A DNA stretch of 64,000 bases, taken from Arthrobacter sp. 24S4-2 (GTDB lineage: Bacteria > Actinomycetota > Actinomycetes > Actinomycetales > Micrococcaceae). Below, in pieces: positions 35,505 to 43,990 of this stretch. Numbering within the stretch: the stretch's first letter is position 1; every line of letters starts with the position of its first letter. The notes under the pieces are model-generated. The model ran no database searches, was not told the DNA's origin, and saw only the letters and a program-made list of their open reading frames with translations. A program made the translations under genes and the position numbers. The stretch lies in assembly GCF_005280255.1 (NCBI RefSeq), contig NZ_CP040018.1, forward strand, positions 3,472,001-3,536,000, in the 5' to 3' direction.

Positions 35505-35864
35505 TTACTTGGCGGTGCTGAAGTCGCGCTTTTCCTTGATCTTCGCAGCCTTACCACGCAGTGCACGCATGTAGTAGAGCTTGGCGCGGCGGACGTCACC
35601 CTTGGTGACGACCTCGATCTTGTCGATGATCGGGGAGTGCACCGGGAAGGTACGCTCCACGCCGACACCGAAGGAAACCTTGCGGACGGTGAAGGTTTCG
35701 CGGATGCCGTCACCCTGGCGGCCCAGGACGAAGCCCTGGAATACCTGGACACGGGAGTTCTTGCCTTCGATGATGTTCACGTGAACCTTGAGGGTGTCAC
35801 CCGCACGGAACTGGGGAACATCGGTGCGCAGCGAGGCTGCATCTACGGAATCGAGGATATGCAT
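35505..35864 (-). CDS. rplS: 50S ribosomal protein L19
   Basis: 119 aa at the 30S-50S interface. It begins MHILDSVDAASLRTDVPQF, with GDTLKVHVNIIEGKNSRVQV and RRAKLYYMRALRGKAAKIKE, all standard L19. I start at the ATG at 35864 because AGGAG lies nine bases upstream; the frame is open for eight codons above. It follows trmD after a 257-bp gap, so a separate promoter is likely. Confidence 0.96.
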   Translation of the reverse strand: MHILDSVDAASLRTDVPQFRAGDTLKVHVNIIEGKNSRVQVFQGFVLGRQGDGIRETFTVRKVSFGVGVERTFPVHSPIIDKIEVVTKGDVRRAKLYYMRALRGKAAKIKEKRDFSTAK

Positions 35865-36121
35865 TGATCCACTCCTGGTGAACGCCACAGGTCATCCACT
35901 TTGGGTCACGGCGGCCAAGCCCGGAACGTGCCCGGAAATCACCGCCGAAAGTTTTCTGATCCGGCTCCATCACTGATTGACGGGCCGGGGTGCCGGGCTG
36001 TTGGCGACGCTCCCCCTGTGGCAGGTGCGTACCCAGCAGGCACAAGGACTAATTTTGCCACATCCGGGAGATTCCGGCTAATCCGCAACCTTCCCCCAAT
36101 CCGCACACGGCACGGCCGGCC

Positions 36122-36946
36122 TCAGCCTTCCGCAGGGGCGCCGTCCCCGCGCGCGTCCGGGCGGCGCCGCAGGCGGCCGTCAACGACGTCGTAACCCAGG
36201 TCCCCGAGCGCCGTGCGGTCCGCGCGCGGCAGCTTGCCGGCGTCGAATACCTCGAGCAGGTCCGGCCGCCGTTCGGCGGTGCGGCGGTACTGTTCGTGAC
36301 GCCTCCACTGCGCAATTTTGCCGTGGTTGCCGCTCAGCAGCACGGGAGGGACTTCGCGGTCCCGCCAAGTGGACGGCTTGGTGTACACCGGGTATTCCAG
36401 CAGGCCGTCAGAGTGCGATTCCTCAACGAGGGACTCAGGGTTGCCCACAACGCCCGGAAGGAGCCGTACGATGGCTTCGGTCATGGCCAGGACCGCCACT
36501 TCGCCGCCGTTGAGGACGTAGTCCCCCAGGCTCATGGGCCGGACCGTGAAGTGCTCGACCGCCCACTCAATGACGCGCTCGTCGATGCCCTCGTACCGGC
36601 CGCAGGCGAAGACGAGCTGCTCTTCCTCCGCGAGCTCGTGGGCCAGCGCCTGGGTGAACCGCTCCCCTGCCGGGGACGGGACGATCAGCACCGGCTTCCG
36701 GACGGGGGCAGCACCGCCGGCCGCTGCAACCGAAGCCAGCGCCTGGGCCCAGGGTTCAGCCTTCATCACCATGCCGGCGCCGCCGCCATACGGCGTGTCG
36801 TCCACGGTCCGGTGCTTGTCCGTTGTGAACGCCCGGAGGTCGTGGACATTCAGGTCCAGGAGGCCGTCCTGGCGGGCCTTACCGATCAGGGAAAGTTCCA
36901 GGGGCGCAAGGTACTCCGGGAAGATGCTGACGACGTCGATCCTCAT
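36122..36946 (-). CDS. trmD: tRNA (guanine-N1)-methyltransferase
   Basis: Methylates G37 next to the anticodon using S-adenosylmethionine, which prevents frameshifts. 274 aa with the trefoil-knot motifs PYGGGAGMVMKAEP (about 53-66), CGRYEGIDERV and SLGDYVLNGGE. The C-terminal domain ends with an Arg/Ala/Pro-rich tail of about 20 residues. The ATG is immediately next to the rimM stop. Confidence 0.95.
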   Translation of the reverse strand: MRIDVVSIFPEYLAPLELSLIGKARQDGLLDLNVHDLRAFTTDKHRTVDDTPYGGGAGMVMKAEPWAQALASVAAAGGAAPVRKPVLIVPSPAGERFTQALAHELAEEEQLVFACGRYEGIDERVIEWAVEHFTVRPMSLGDYVLNGGEVAVLAMTEAIVRLLPGVVGNPESLVEESHSDGLLEYPVYTKPSTWRDREVPPVLLSGNHGKIAQWRRHEQYRRTAERRPDLLEVFDAGKLPRADRTALGDLGYDVVDGRLRRRPDARGDGAPAEG

Positions 36947-37540
36947 TTACGCGTTGTCTCCGGCCCTGGCGTCGCCGGACCCAGCCGCGCCGTCCGCGGC
37001 GTCCGCGGCTTCCGGCGACCCGCCGGCGTCGTCCGCGTTGATGTCAAACAGCCCGGGCGGCGGCGTGACCAGGATGTACTTTTCGCCGATGTTGACCTCG
37101 GGCACGATCTCCTCAACAAAGGGGATCAGGATCTCTTTGCCGTCGGGGGCCTCCACCACGATGAGGTCCTGTACCGGAAGGGTGTGCAGGCCCGAGACCT
37201 TGCCGACAACGGCGTCGGCAACGCGCACCTCGAGGCCGACGAGCTCGTGCTCGTACCAGCCCTCGTCGTCATCCTCGTCGAGCTCTTCAGTTTCGATGAA
37301 CAGCCTGGCCCCGCGCAGGCCTTCGGCCTGGTTCCGGGTCTCGATCCCCTCAAAACCCAGCAGCAGGATGTCCTTGTTCCAGCGGGCGCTGTCCACGGTA
37401 AGGGTCCCCACCGACGCGGGCTCAACACGGAACTCCGTGCCCGGGATGAAGCGGTCCTCCGGCGCGTCGGTCAGGACCTGGACGGTCACTTCGCCGCGGA
37501 TGCCGTGCGGTTTGCCGATTCGTGCCACCTGAAGCTGCAT
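36947..37540 (-). CDS. rimM: Ribosome maturation factor RimM
   Basis: 16S rRNA processing factor that binds S19. 197 aa. N-terminal RimM beta-barrel starting MQLQVARIGKPHGIRGEVTV, then the PRC-barrel (EHELVGLEVRVADAVVGKVS, LIVVEAPDGKEILIPFVEEI) and an Ala/Asp/Gly-rich tail of about 35 residues. Start at 37540, with GAGGAAC upstream. Separated from khpA by a strong hairpin. Confidence 0.93.
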   Translation of the reverse strand: MQLQVARIGKPHGIRGEVTVQVLTDAPEDRFIPGTEFRVEPASVGTLTVDSARWNKDILLLGFEGIETRNQAEGLRGARLFIETEELDEDDDEGWYEHELVGLEVRVADAVVGKVSGLHTLPVQDLIVVEAPDGKEILIPFVEEIVPEVNIGEKYILVTPPPGLFDINADDAGGSPEAADAADGAAGSGDARAGDNA

Positions 37541-37611
37541 CTGTTCCTCTGTTTCGGGATTCGTTCTGTGCTGGTCTGCTGCGCGGGTGCTGCTGCCGCG
37601 CCCGCCTTGGT

Positions 37612-37661
37612 GCTGAAAACAGTCCGGCCCCTCCACCGTAATCTGGTGAAGGGGCCGGACT
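37612..37661 (-). terminator. Terminator between khpA and rimM (minus strand)
   Basis: AGTCCGGCCCCTCCACC (37621-37637) pairs with GGTGAAGGGGCCGGACT (37645-37661), one mismatch, and in the minus direction runs into GTTTTC. It would separate rpsP-khpA from rimM-trmD. Confidence 0.75.
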
Positions 37662-37684
37662 TGAGACAAATATTGCGGAGGCGT

Positions 37685-37927
37685 TTACCGGCGGCGGTCG
37701 GTGTCGACGACGTCGACCCGGACCTGTTCGCCACCGGCCAGCGCCGCCACGACAGTGCGCAATGCGCGTGCCGTGCGGCCCTGGCGTCCGATCACCCGTC
37801 CAAGGTCGTCCTGGTGAACGCGCACTTCGAGGGTGTCCCCGCGGCGGTTGTTCTTGGCGCTGACCTTGACGTCCTCAGGACTGTCAACGATCCCCCGGAC
37901 AAGGTGTTCGAGCGCTTCTGCCAGCAA
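37685..37927 (-). CDS. khpA: KH-domain RNA-binding protein KhpA
   Basis: 80-aa RNA-binding protein with one type II KH domain. The GxxG-type loop is in LGRVIGRQGRTARALR (about residues 42-57). Ends VRVDVVDTDRRR. In other Gram-positives it works with KhpB/Jag on RNAs for cell elongation. One base after the rpsP stop. Confidence 0.9.
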   Translation of the reverse strand: MLAEALEHLVRGIVDSPEDVKVSAKNNRRGDTLEVRVHQDDLGRVIGRQGRTARALRTVVAALAGGEQVRVDVVDTDRRR

Positions 37928-37928
37928 T

Positions 37929-38351
37929 TTACTCAGCCTCGGCGGTCTCTGCTTCAGCGTCGGCGGGGGCCTCGGCTGCGTCGTCCTTCTTGGCCTTCTT
38001 GGTGATGGCTTCCGGGATGATCACGGAACCCTTTTCCGGGGTGACAAAGGCGTCCTTCGGAGCTTTTGTCTTCAGGGTGCCTTCCTGGCCCGGGAGGCCC
38101 TTGAACTTCTGCCAGTCACCGGTGATCTTGAGGATCGCGGCAACCTGCTCGGACGGCTGTGCGCCGACGCCGAGCCAGTACTGGGCACGGTCCGTGTCGA
38201 CCTCGATGTACGAGGGCTCTTCGGTGGGGTGGTACTTGCCGATCTCTTCGATGGCACGGCCATCACGCTTGGAGCGTGCGTCCATGACGACGATGCGGTA
38301 GTACGGTGCGCGCATTTTACCAAAGCGCTTAAGGCGAATCTTTACGGCCAC
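37929..38351 (-). CDS. rpsP: 30S ribosomal protein S16
   Basis: 140 aa. The core (MAVKIRLKRFGKMRAPYYRI, then DARSKRDGRAIEEIGKYHP) is standard S16; residues about 110-140 are an acidic Ala/Glu-rich extension typical of Micrococcaceae. The start is the GTG at 38351 with AGGAG about 11 bases upstream; the longer frame lacks a site. First gene of the rpsP-khpA unit. Confidence 0.95.
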   Translation of the reverse strand: MAVKIRLKRFGKMRAPYYRIVVMDARSKRDGRAIEEIGKYHPTEEPSYIEVDTDRAQYWLGVGAQPSEQVAAILKITGDWQKFKGLPGQEGTLKTKAPKDAFVTPEKGSVIIPEAITKKAKKDDAAEAPADAEAETAEAE

Positions 38352-38534
38352 TTTTGTGGTCACTCCTGTTTCTGAAACGGGGTCGAACCCGCCGTTCTGC
38401 ACCCGTGGGGCGGGCCATACTGGGGGGTTCTTAAGGACAGGATCCAGACGCGGAGAGAGGGGCCACGCAGATCAAGTACCTGTTCATTGTGCCAGATCGG
38501 CGCCGGGATTTCGACTTGACACACCCCGGCCGGG

Positions 38535-38972
38535 TCAAGACGACCAGACGTAGAGCCCCGTACGGGTGTTGGGATCCACGCTGCTCGCCAGCCGAGCAAG
38601 CCGCTGAACATAGCCGAGGGCCTGCACGGACCCGAAAGGCATGTCTTCCTCGGCCGCCCATCGCGAAGCCACATCCTCCAGGACATTGCCTTCACCCTCG
38701 GTTTCGTAGCTGAGCAGTTCGGCCAGCGCACGCACCATGGCCGCCGGCACGCCCAGCAGGGAATCGCTGGCAACGTCCACCATGGCAAGTTCATAGTCCG
38801 CGCCTGAGGCGTGCACGGCCGCTCCGGCCAGATCGCCCAGCTGCTCAATTTCAAAATCAGTGATGTCCGGAATCCGGAGCGCCTCAGGGGCTGCGGGTCC
38901 CCCGCCGTCGAGTGCCCCCGCGCGCTTGAGTGCTTCATCGTGGGTGGAAACAAAGATTTCGGTGAATCCCAT
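38535..38972 (-). CDS. Hypothetical protein (conserved-looking, soluble)
   Basis: 145 aa, begins MGFTEIFVSTHDEALKRAGA. Mostly helical and acidic, with IPDITDFEIEQLGDLAGAAV, LLSYETEGEGNVLEDVASRW and a closing RTGLYVWSS. The ATG at 38972 has GAGGATG upstream; the frame is open further but without a site. It lacks signal or membrane segments. I do not recognise a family; it sits between rpsP and a VOC protein without an obvious operon. Confidence 0.65.
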   Translation of the reverse strand: MGFTEIFVSTHDEALKRAGALDGGGPAAPEALRIPDITDFEIEQLGDLAGAAVHASGADYELAMVDVASDSLLGVPAAMVRALAELLSYETEGEGNVLEDVASRWAAEEDMPFGSVQALGYVQRLARLASSVDPNTRTGLYVWSS

Positions 38973-39073
38973 GGAAATCATCCTCATTCCGTCGGCGGTG
39001 TGGTGGTCCTGACGGGCAGCCACGCGACTCCCGGGGCCTTCCGGATTCAGCCTAACCCAGAAGGACGCGCTGG

Positions 39074-39949
39074 TCAGCGCACCGCAACGCGGATCCGGTT
39101 GCGCCACGGATCATCGAAACGCAGCTCGGCTCCGGTGTGGTGCGACCGGATGCCGGCAACCTTAAGGCGGTCGGCGAGAGCCCCGATATCGTCCCCCTCC
39201 GGCACCTCGATCAGGACTTCTCCCAGGCCAAGGGTGTCCTTCCGGGGCCCGGCACCCCTGCTGTTCCAGACATTCATGGCCATGTGGTGGTGGTACCCGC
39301 CGACCGAGACGAACAGTGCCTGCCCATGCCAACCGGCGGTCTTCTCGAATCCAAGGGTGCCGACGTAGAAGTCCTGGGCCGACTGGACGTCGCCCACCTG
39401 AAGGTGGACGTGCCCGACGCCGGCCCGGGACTCGCGCTGGCCGCTCACCGCTTCCTCGGTCAGGTATTCCTGCAGGAACCGCTGCGGGGGCAGGGCAAGG
39501 CTATCCATGACCACCCTGTCGCCCTCCCAGGACCAGTCTTCGCGGGGGCGGTCCCAGTAGAGCTCGATGCCGTTGCCCTCGGGGTCATTGAAGTAGAAGG
39601 CCTCGCTGACGAGATGGTCTGCACTTCCCGTGAAGGACCGGGGTTCATACCGGGCTGCGGAGGCCACTGTGGCAGCAAGCGAAGCCCTGTCAGCGAAGAG
39701 CAGGGCGGTGTGGAAGAGACCGGCTTCACCCCTCCCCGGCAGGTTCAGGCCAGGTGCCGGCGCCAGGTGGACCAGCGGCTTCCGGCGCCGGCCAAGGTAC
39801 ACGCCGCCGTCCTGCTCAGCCACGGCCTCAAGCCCCAGCGCCCGCTGGTAATAGTCCGTCATCAGCTTCATGTCCCCCACCTTGAGCATCACAGTGCCCA
39901 TGGTGAGGTCGGCGGGCAGCAGGTCCTTGCTGCTGGATTCTGCGGTCAT
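39074..39949 (-). CDS. Two-domain VOC-family (glyoxalase/ring-cleavage dioxygenase-like) protein
   Basis: 291 aa with two vicinal-oxygen-chelate domains. First half: VMLKVGDMKLMTDYYQRALG and FYFNDPEGNGIELYWDRPRE; second half: VGHVHLQVGDVQSAQDFYVG and GGYHHHMAMNVWNS. Metal-ligand candidates are the His in VGHVHLQV, the His in GYHHH and the Glu in GIELY. This resembles CatE/YwbC-type extradiol dioxygenases of Gram-positives. Start at the ATG at 39949 with GGAG upstream. A 12-bp palindrome lies in the promoter region, typical of MarR-type control, but no regulator gene is nearby. Confidence 0.8.
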   Translation of the reverse strand: MTAESSSKDLLPADLTMGTVMLKVGDMKLMTDYYQRALGLEAVAEQDGGVYLGRRRKPLVHLAPAPGLNLPGRGEAGLFHTALLFADRASLAATVASAARYEPRSFTGSADHLVSEAFYFNDPEGNGIELYWDRPREDWSWEGDRVVMDSLALPPQRFLQEYLTEEAVSGQRESRAGVGHVHLQVGDVQSAQDFYVGTLGFEKTAGWHGQALFVSVGGYHHHMAMNVWNSRGAGPRKDTLGLGEVLIEVPEGDDIGALADRLKVAGIRSHHTGAELRFDDPWRNRIRVAVR

Positions 39950-40015
39950 GGCAACTCCCGAATTCCGGAACTCCGTCACCGGTTTTCGGCGACGATATAC
40001 ATAAAGCTAAATTAC

Positions 40016-40027
40016 TTGAAGCTTCAA
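40016..40027. promoter_or_regulatory. Palindromic operator upstream of the VOC dioxygenase
   Basis: Perfect palindrome TTGAAGCTTCAA inside an AT-rich 45-bp stretch between the VOC gene and the amidohydrolase stop, about 70 bases before the VOC start. The form fits a dimeric MarR-type repressor site. Confidence 0.5.
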
Positions 40028-40034
40028 TTTATTC

Positions 40035-41117
40035 CTAACGGACTTGCCGGCCCCTCAGCACGATGTGTCTGAGCCCTCGCAGGGTTGCCGGATCCGTCCT
40101 GGGGTCCTGCTCACACAGCACGACGTCGGCGCTGGCACCTTCTGCAATGCCGTCCGCCCCCAGCCAGTCCCGCGCCGCCCATGTCGCCGCGTCCAGCGCC
40201 GCGGTTGCCGGCAGGCCCGCTGCGTTGAGCGCATGGACCTCGTCAACGATGCGGCCGTGGCTGATAACGCTGCCCGCATCGGTCCCGGCGAAGATCTGCA
40301 CCCCCGCCTCGAACGCTTCCAGGATCCGCTCATTCCGCCGCTCCCACAGCGCCCGCATGTGCGCTGCGTACCGCGGGAACTTCCCCTGCGCCCGGTCTGC
40401 GATCTCCGGGAACGTCGCGATGTTGATCAGCGTGGGAACGATGGGGACCCGCTGTTCCACAAAGCGGGGCAGGTGCCGCGGCAGTAGGCCCGTTCCGTGC
40501 TCGATGCAGTCGATGCCGGCGTCCAGCATGTCATCCAACGTGTCCTCGGCGAAGCAGTGAGCGGTGACCCTGGCGCCTTCGTCGTGGGCGGCGCGTATGG
40601 CGTCCCGCACCACGGCGGCCGGAAACGACGGGGCGAGGTCACCGGAGTCGCGGTCGATCCAGTCCCCCACCAGTTTGACCCAGCCGTCACCGGCGAGCGC
40701 CTGCTTGCGCACAGCTTCCACCAGTCCGTCCGGATCGACTTCAACTGCCAGGCCCCGCAGGTATCGGCGCGACCTGGCGATGTGCCGGCCGGCCCGGATA
40801 ATCCGCGGGGCGTCCGGGCTGCGCTGCAGCCAGCGGGTGTCGCTGGCCGCGCCGGCGTCCCTGACCAGGAGGGTGCCGGCGTCGCGGTCCGTCATTGCCT
40901 GGGCGTGGGCCGTGTGGTCGTCCACTGCACCTCCGGGGCCCAGGCCAATGTGGCAATGCGCGTCCACCAGGCCCGGAAGCACCCACCCGTCCAGCACCGC
41001 GTCCGGCGGTGCCGGCGGCCGGTTGAACGTCAGTCGTCCGTCGACGGACCAGAGCCCGTGCCGTTCCCGGTCGGGACCGATGAGCACGGTCCCGGTGAAT
41101 TCGATGATGCCAGCCAT
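40035..41117 (-). CDS. Amidohydrolase family protein (imidazolonepropionase-like)
   Basis: 360-aa metal-dependent hydrolase. Metal ligands visible: HCH in LVDAHCHIGLG (about residues 52-56), Lys in WVKLVGDW, His in VTAHCFAED, His in IEHGTGL and Asp in AGTDAGS. The last 50 residues return to the small beta-sandwich. No leader peptide. The substrate cannot be told from sequence; members act on imidazolones, Xaa-Pro peptides and similar cyclic amides. It lies alone, upstream of the VOC gene on the same strand with an AT-rich gap between them. Confidence 0.82.
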   Translation of the reverse strand: MAGIIEFTGTVLIGPDRERHGLWSVDGRLTFNRPPAPPDAVLDGWVLPGLVDAHCHIGLGPGGAVDDHTAHAQAMTDRDAGTLLVRDAGAASDTRWLQRSPDAPRIIRAGRHIARSRRYLRGLAVEVDPDGLVEAVRKQALAGDGWVKLVGDWIDRDSGDLAPSFPAAVVRDAIRAAHDEGARVTAHCFAEDTLDDMLDAGIDCIEHGTGLLPRHLPRFVEQRVPIVPTLINIATFPEIADRAQGKFPRYAAHMRALWERRNERILEAFEAGVQIFAGTDAGSVISHGRIVDEVHALNAAGLPATAALDAATWAARDWLGADGIAEGASADVVLCEQDPRTDPATLRGLRHIVLRGRQVR

Positions 41118-41227
41118 GCCTCAAGCCTAATCCGGCCGGCCCCGCAACCGGCCGGCCGATGCCTGCCGCTGTCACACCCGGCACAGCAGGGCATAGCCCC
41201 GCGGCCGTGTGGTAGCTTCGTTTACGA

Positions 41228-41316
41228 CCACACGGGTGCCCTTGCAGGGGCTGAGATCGGGCTGATGCAGCCTGCGACCGTTGAACCTGTCCGGGTAATG
41301 CCGGCGAAGGAAGTGA
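41228..41316 (+). promoter_or_regulatory. TPP riboswitch upstream of thiC
   Basis: Thi-box features in order: ACACGGGTGCCC, GGGGCTGAGA (41257-41266), CTGATGCAG, GACCGTTGAACCTG (41277-41290), CCGGGTAATGCCGGCGAAGG (41291-41310). These are the conserved thiamine-pyrophosphate aptamer elements. It ends eight bases before the thiC GTG, so TPP probably blocks ribosome access. Confidence 0.93.
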
Positions 41317-41323
41317 GTATTCC

Positions 41324-43155
41324 GTGAATACGCAAGAAACACAGCTGTTCCCTGCCCAAAATGAGACTGCCGCCGGAAGTTCGGGCACGATTGAAACGCA
41401 GTCCCTGAAGTCCCACTCGTTGGCGTTCATCGCGGACGAGGACACCGGGATCCGGGTGCCGGTCACCGAGATTGCCTTGGAGAACTCCCCGGACGGCTCA
41501 GCCAACGGCCCATTCCAGGTCTACCGGACCGCCGGGCCCGGCAGCGACCCCGTGGTGGGGCTGGAGCCGTTCCGGATGCGGTGGATCGAATCGAGGGGTG
41601 ACACCGAGCCCTACAGCGGCCGGGAACGGAACCTGCTCGACGACGGCAAGTCGGCCGTGCGCCGCGGTGCCGCCTCCGCGGAGTGGAAGGGTGCGCAGCC
41701 GGTGCCCCGCCGCGCCGTCGACGGGAAGACTGTCACCCAGATGCACTACGCCCGCCAGGGTGTGGTGACGCCCGAGATGCAGTTCGTAGCCCTCCGCGAA
41801 AACTGCGACGTGGAACTGGTCCGCAGCGAAGTGGCTGCCGGCAGGGCAATCATCCCCAACAACATCAACCACCCGGAATCCGAACCGATGATCATCGGCA
41901 AGGCCTTCCTCGTGAAGATCAATGCCAACATCGGCAACTCGGCCGTTACGAGCTCCATCGCAGAAGAGGTCGACAAGCTGCAGTGGGCCACGCAGTGGGG
42001 CGCCGACACGGTGATGGACCTGTCCACCGGCGACGACATCCACACCACCCGGGAATGGCTCATCCGCAACTCCCCGGTCCCGATCGGCACGGTACCGATC
42101 TACCAGGCCCTGGAGAAAGTCAACGGCGAGGCCAACGCCCTCACCTGGGAGATCTTCCGCGACACCGTGATCGAGCAGTGCGAACAGGGCGTGGACTACA
42201 TGACCATCCACGCCGGGGTGCTGCTCCGATATGTTCCGCTCACAGTCAAGCGGGTCACCGGGATCGTGTCCCGGGGCGGCGCCATCATGGCCGGCTGGTG
42301 TCTCGCGCATCACCAGGAAAACTTCCTGTACACGCACTTCGACGAGCTGTGTGAAATATTCGCCAAGTACGACGTCGCGTTCTCCCTAGGGGACGGACTG
42401 CGCCCCGGGGCCACGGCCGATGCCAACGACGCCGCCCAGTTCGCCGAGCTGGACACCCTGGCCGAACTGACCCAGCGCGCCTGGGAGTTCGACGTCCAGG
42501 TGATGGTCGAAGGTCCGGGCCACGTACCGTTCCACCTGGTACGCGAAAACGTGGAACGCCAGCAGGAACTCTGCAAGGGAGCCCCCTTCTACACGCTCGG
42601 CCCGCTGGTCACGGACGTCGCACCGGGATACGACCACATCACGTCCGCCATCGGCGCTACGGAAATCGCCCGCTACGGCACAGCCATGCTCTGCTACGTG
42701 ACACCCAAGGAACACCTCGGGCTGCCGAACAAGGACGACGTGAAGACCGGTGTGATCACCTACAAGATCGCCGCCCACGCGGCCGACCTCGCCAAGGGCA
42801 CCCCGGCGCGCATGAGCGCGACGACGCCCTGTCCAAAGCCCGGTTCGAATTCCGCTGGCGCGACCAGTTTGCACTGTCACTGGACCCGGTCACGGCGGAG
42901 GCCTTCCATGACGAGACCCTCCCCGCCGAGCCGGCGAAGACGGCCCACTTCTGTTCGATGTGCGGTCCGAAGTTCTGCTCCATGCGCATCAGCCAGGACA
43001 TCCGGGACGAATACGGCTCCGCTGAAGCCCAGGCCGCACTCGCGAAAATGGCTGACGGCATGCGGGAGAAGAGCAACGAATTCCTCGCCGCGGGCGGCAA
43101 GGTGTACCTGCCGGAGCTGCAGCTTCCGAACGCGAAACAGACCGCCTCGAAATAG
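41324..43155 (+). pseudogene. thiC: Phosphomethylpyrimidine synthase ThiC with a one-base frameshift
   Basis: ThiC makes the HMP-P pyrimidine of thiamine by a radical-SAM reaction. From the GTG at 41324 the frame matches ThiC (MHYARQGVVTPEM, NNINHPESEPMIIG, TIHAGVLLRY, ISRGGA-type VSRGGAIMAGW, DGLRPGA, VEGPGHVP) as far as ADLAKG near 42797. There one base, probably a C in GGCCACCCC, is missing; the frame shifts into a nonsense tail ending at 43189. The true C-terminus, including the CSMCGPKFC iron-sulfur site, continues in the other frame to TAG at 43155. The corrected product would be about 610 aa. Real mutation or base-calling error cannot be told apart here. Confidence 0.85.
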
Positions 43156-43174
43156 CCTGAGGAGATGGGATCCG

Positions 43175-43909
43175 CTACGACGCGTGTGAGTGCTGACGCC
43201 GGCTGACGTCAGCGATGAACGACCGGATAAACCGGTCGCCCTCCACCGAGTCCTGGGGCCGGTGTCCGCCCGCGGCAACGCGGTGCAGGGCACCGGTCTC
43301 CCGGAGGTAGCCGGCGATTTCCTCGTACAGCGGTTCCCACCCGCCGGTGAGCACCAGCGTGGGAACTCCCGGAACTATCTGCAGCGGCGCTTCCCATGGG
43401 GGTGCCTGCAGCCGGAGCCGGCGCGCGGCGCTTCGGGCCTCCGGCGTGGCCGGCTCCTGGCTGTGAACCGAAAAGGCCCGCCGGACAAACTCGCGCTGGA
43501 AATCGTCGTCACCGAGCTGGTGCCGGACCTCGAAAAGGGGCTGCATCAGGGCGCGGTGCGCAGCGGTGGCCGGCAGTTCGGCGGTCAGGGACAGGCAGGC
43601 GGGCTCCACCAGCGCCAGGGAATGCACGAGGTCGGGGCGTTCCACGGCCGCCATCATAGCGGCGATGGCCCCTTGGGAGTGCGCGACGACGTGCCCGCCG
43701 GCCGCTCCCCTGCCTTCGTCCGCCAGGGCCCCCAACACAATGTCGGCGTCGGCCTGAAAGTCCGATTCAAGGGGCTCGGCCGAAGCATCGAAGCCGTGAC
43801 GGCGCAGGAACAGGGCGTCGTAGTCCAGGGCCATGCCGTGCTGCTTGGGCCACGCCGCGGACCCAAAGGCCCCCGAACCGTGGACGAACACTACGCGCTG
43901 CTTAAACAT
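43175..43909 (-). CDS. Alpha/beta hydrolase
   Basis: 244 aa. Opening strand VVFVHGSGAFGS forms the oxyanion region (HGSG), the nucleophile is Ser in VVAHSQGAI (about residue 100), Glu/Asp in the later strand LVLTGGWEPLYEEI, and the catalytic His probably in VAAGGHRPQ. No signal peptide. Substrate unknown. It is convergent with thiC (stops 20 bp apart). Confidence 0.8.
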   Translation of the reverse strand: MFKQRVVFVHGSGAFGSAAWPKQHGMALDYDALFLRRHGFDASAEPLESDFQADADIVLGALADEGRGAAGGHVVAHSQGAIAAMMAAVERPDLVHSLALVEPACLSLTAELPATAAHRALMQPLFEVRHQLGDDDFQREFVRRAFSVHSQEPATPEARSAARRLRLQAPPWEAPLQIVPGVPTLVLTGGWEPLYEEIAGYLRETGALHRVAAGGHRPQDSVEGDRFIRSFIADVSRRQHSHAS

Positions 43910-43990
43910 GCCCCAACCCTATGGCAAACGCCGGACAATACAGCCCGACGACATCACAGTTGCCCGTGCCGGAAACTCCGCCGCCAGGAA

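Noticed and set aside
36296..38005. 569-codon plus-strand open frame over trmD, rimM and khpA
   Set aside because: It is the complement of three well-conserved genes and would read through the terminator hairpin between khpA and rimM.
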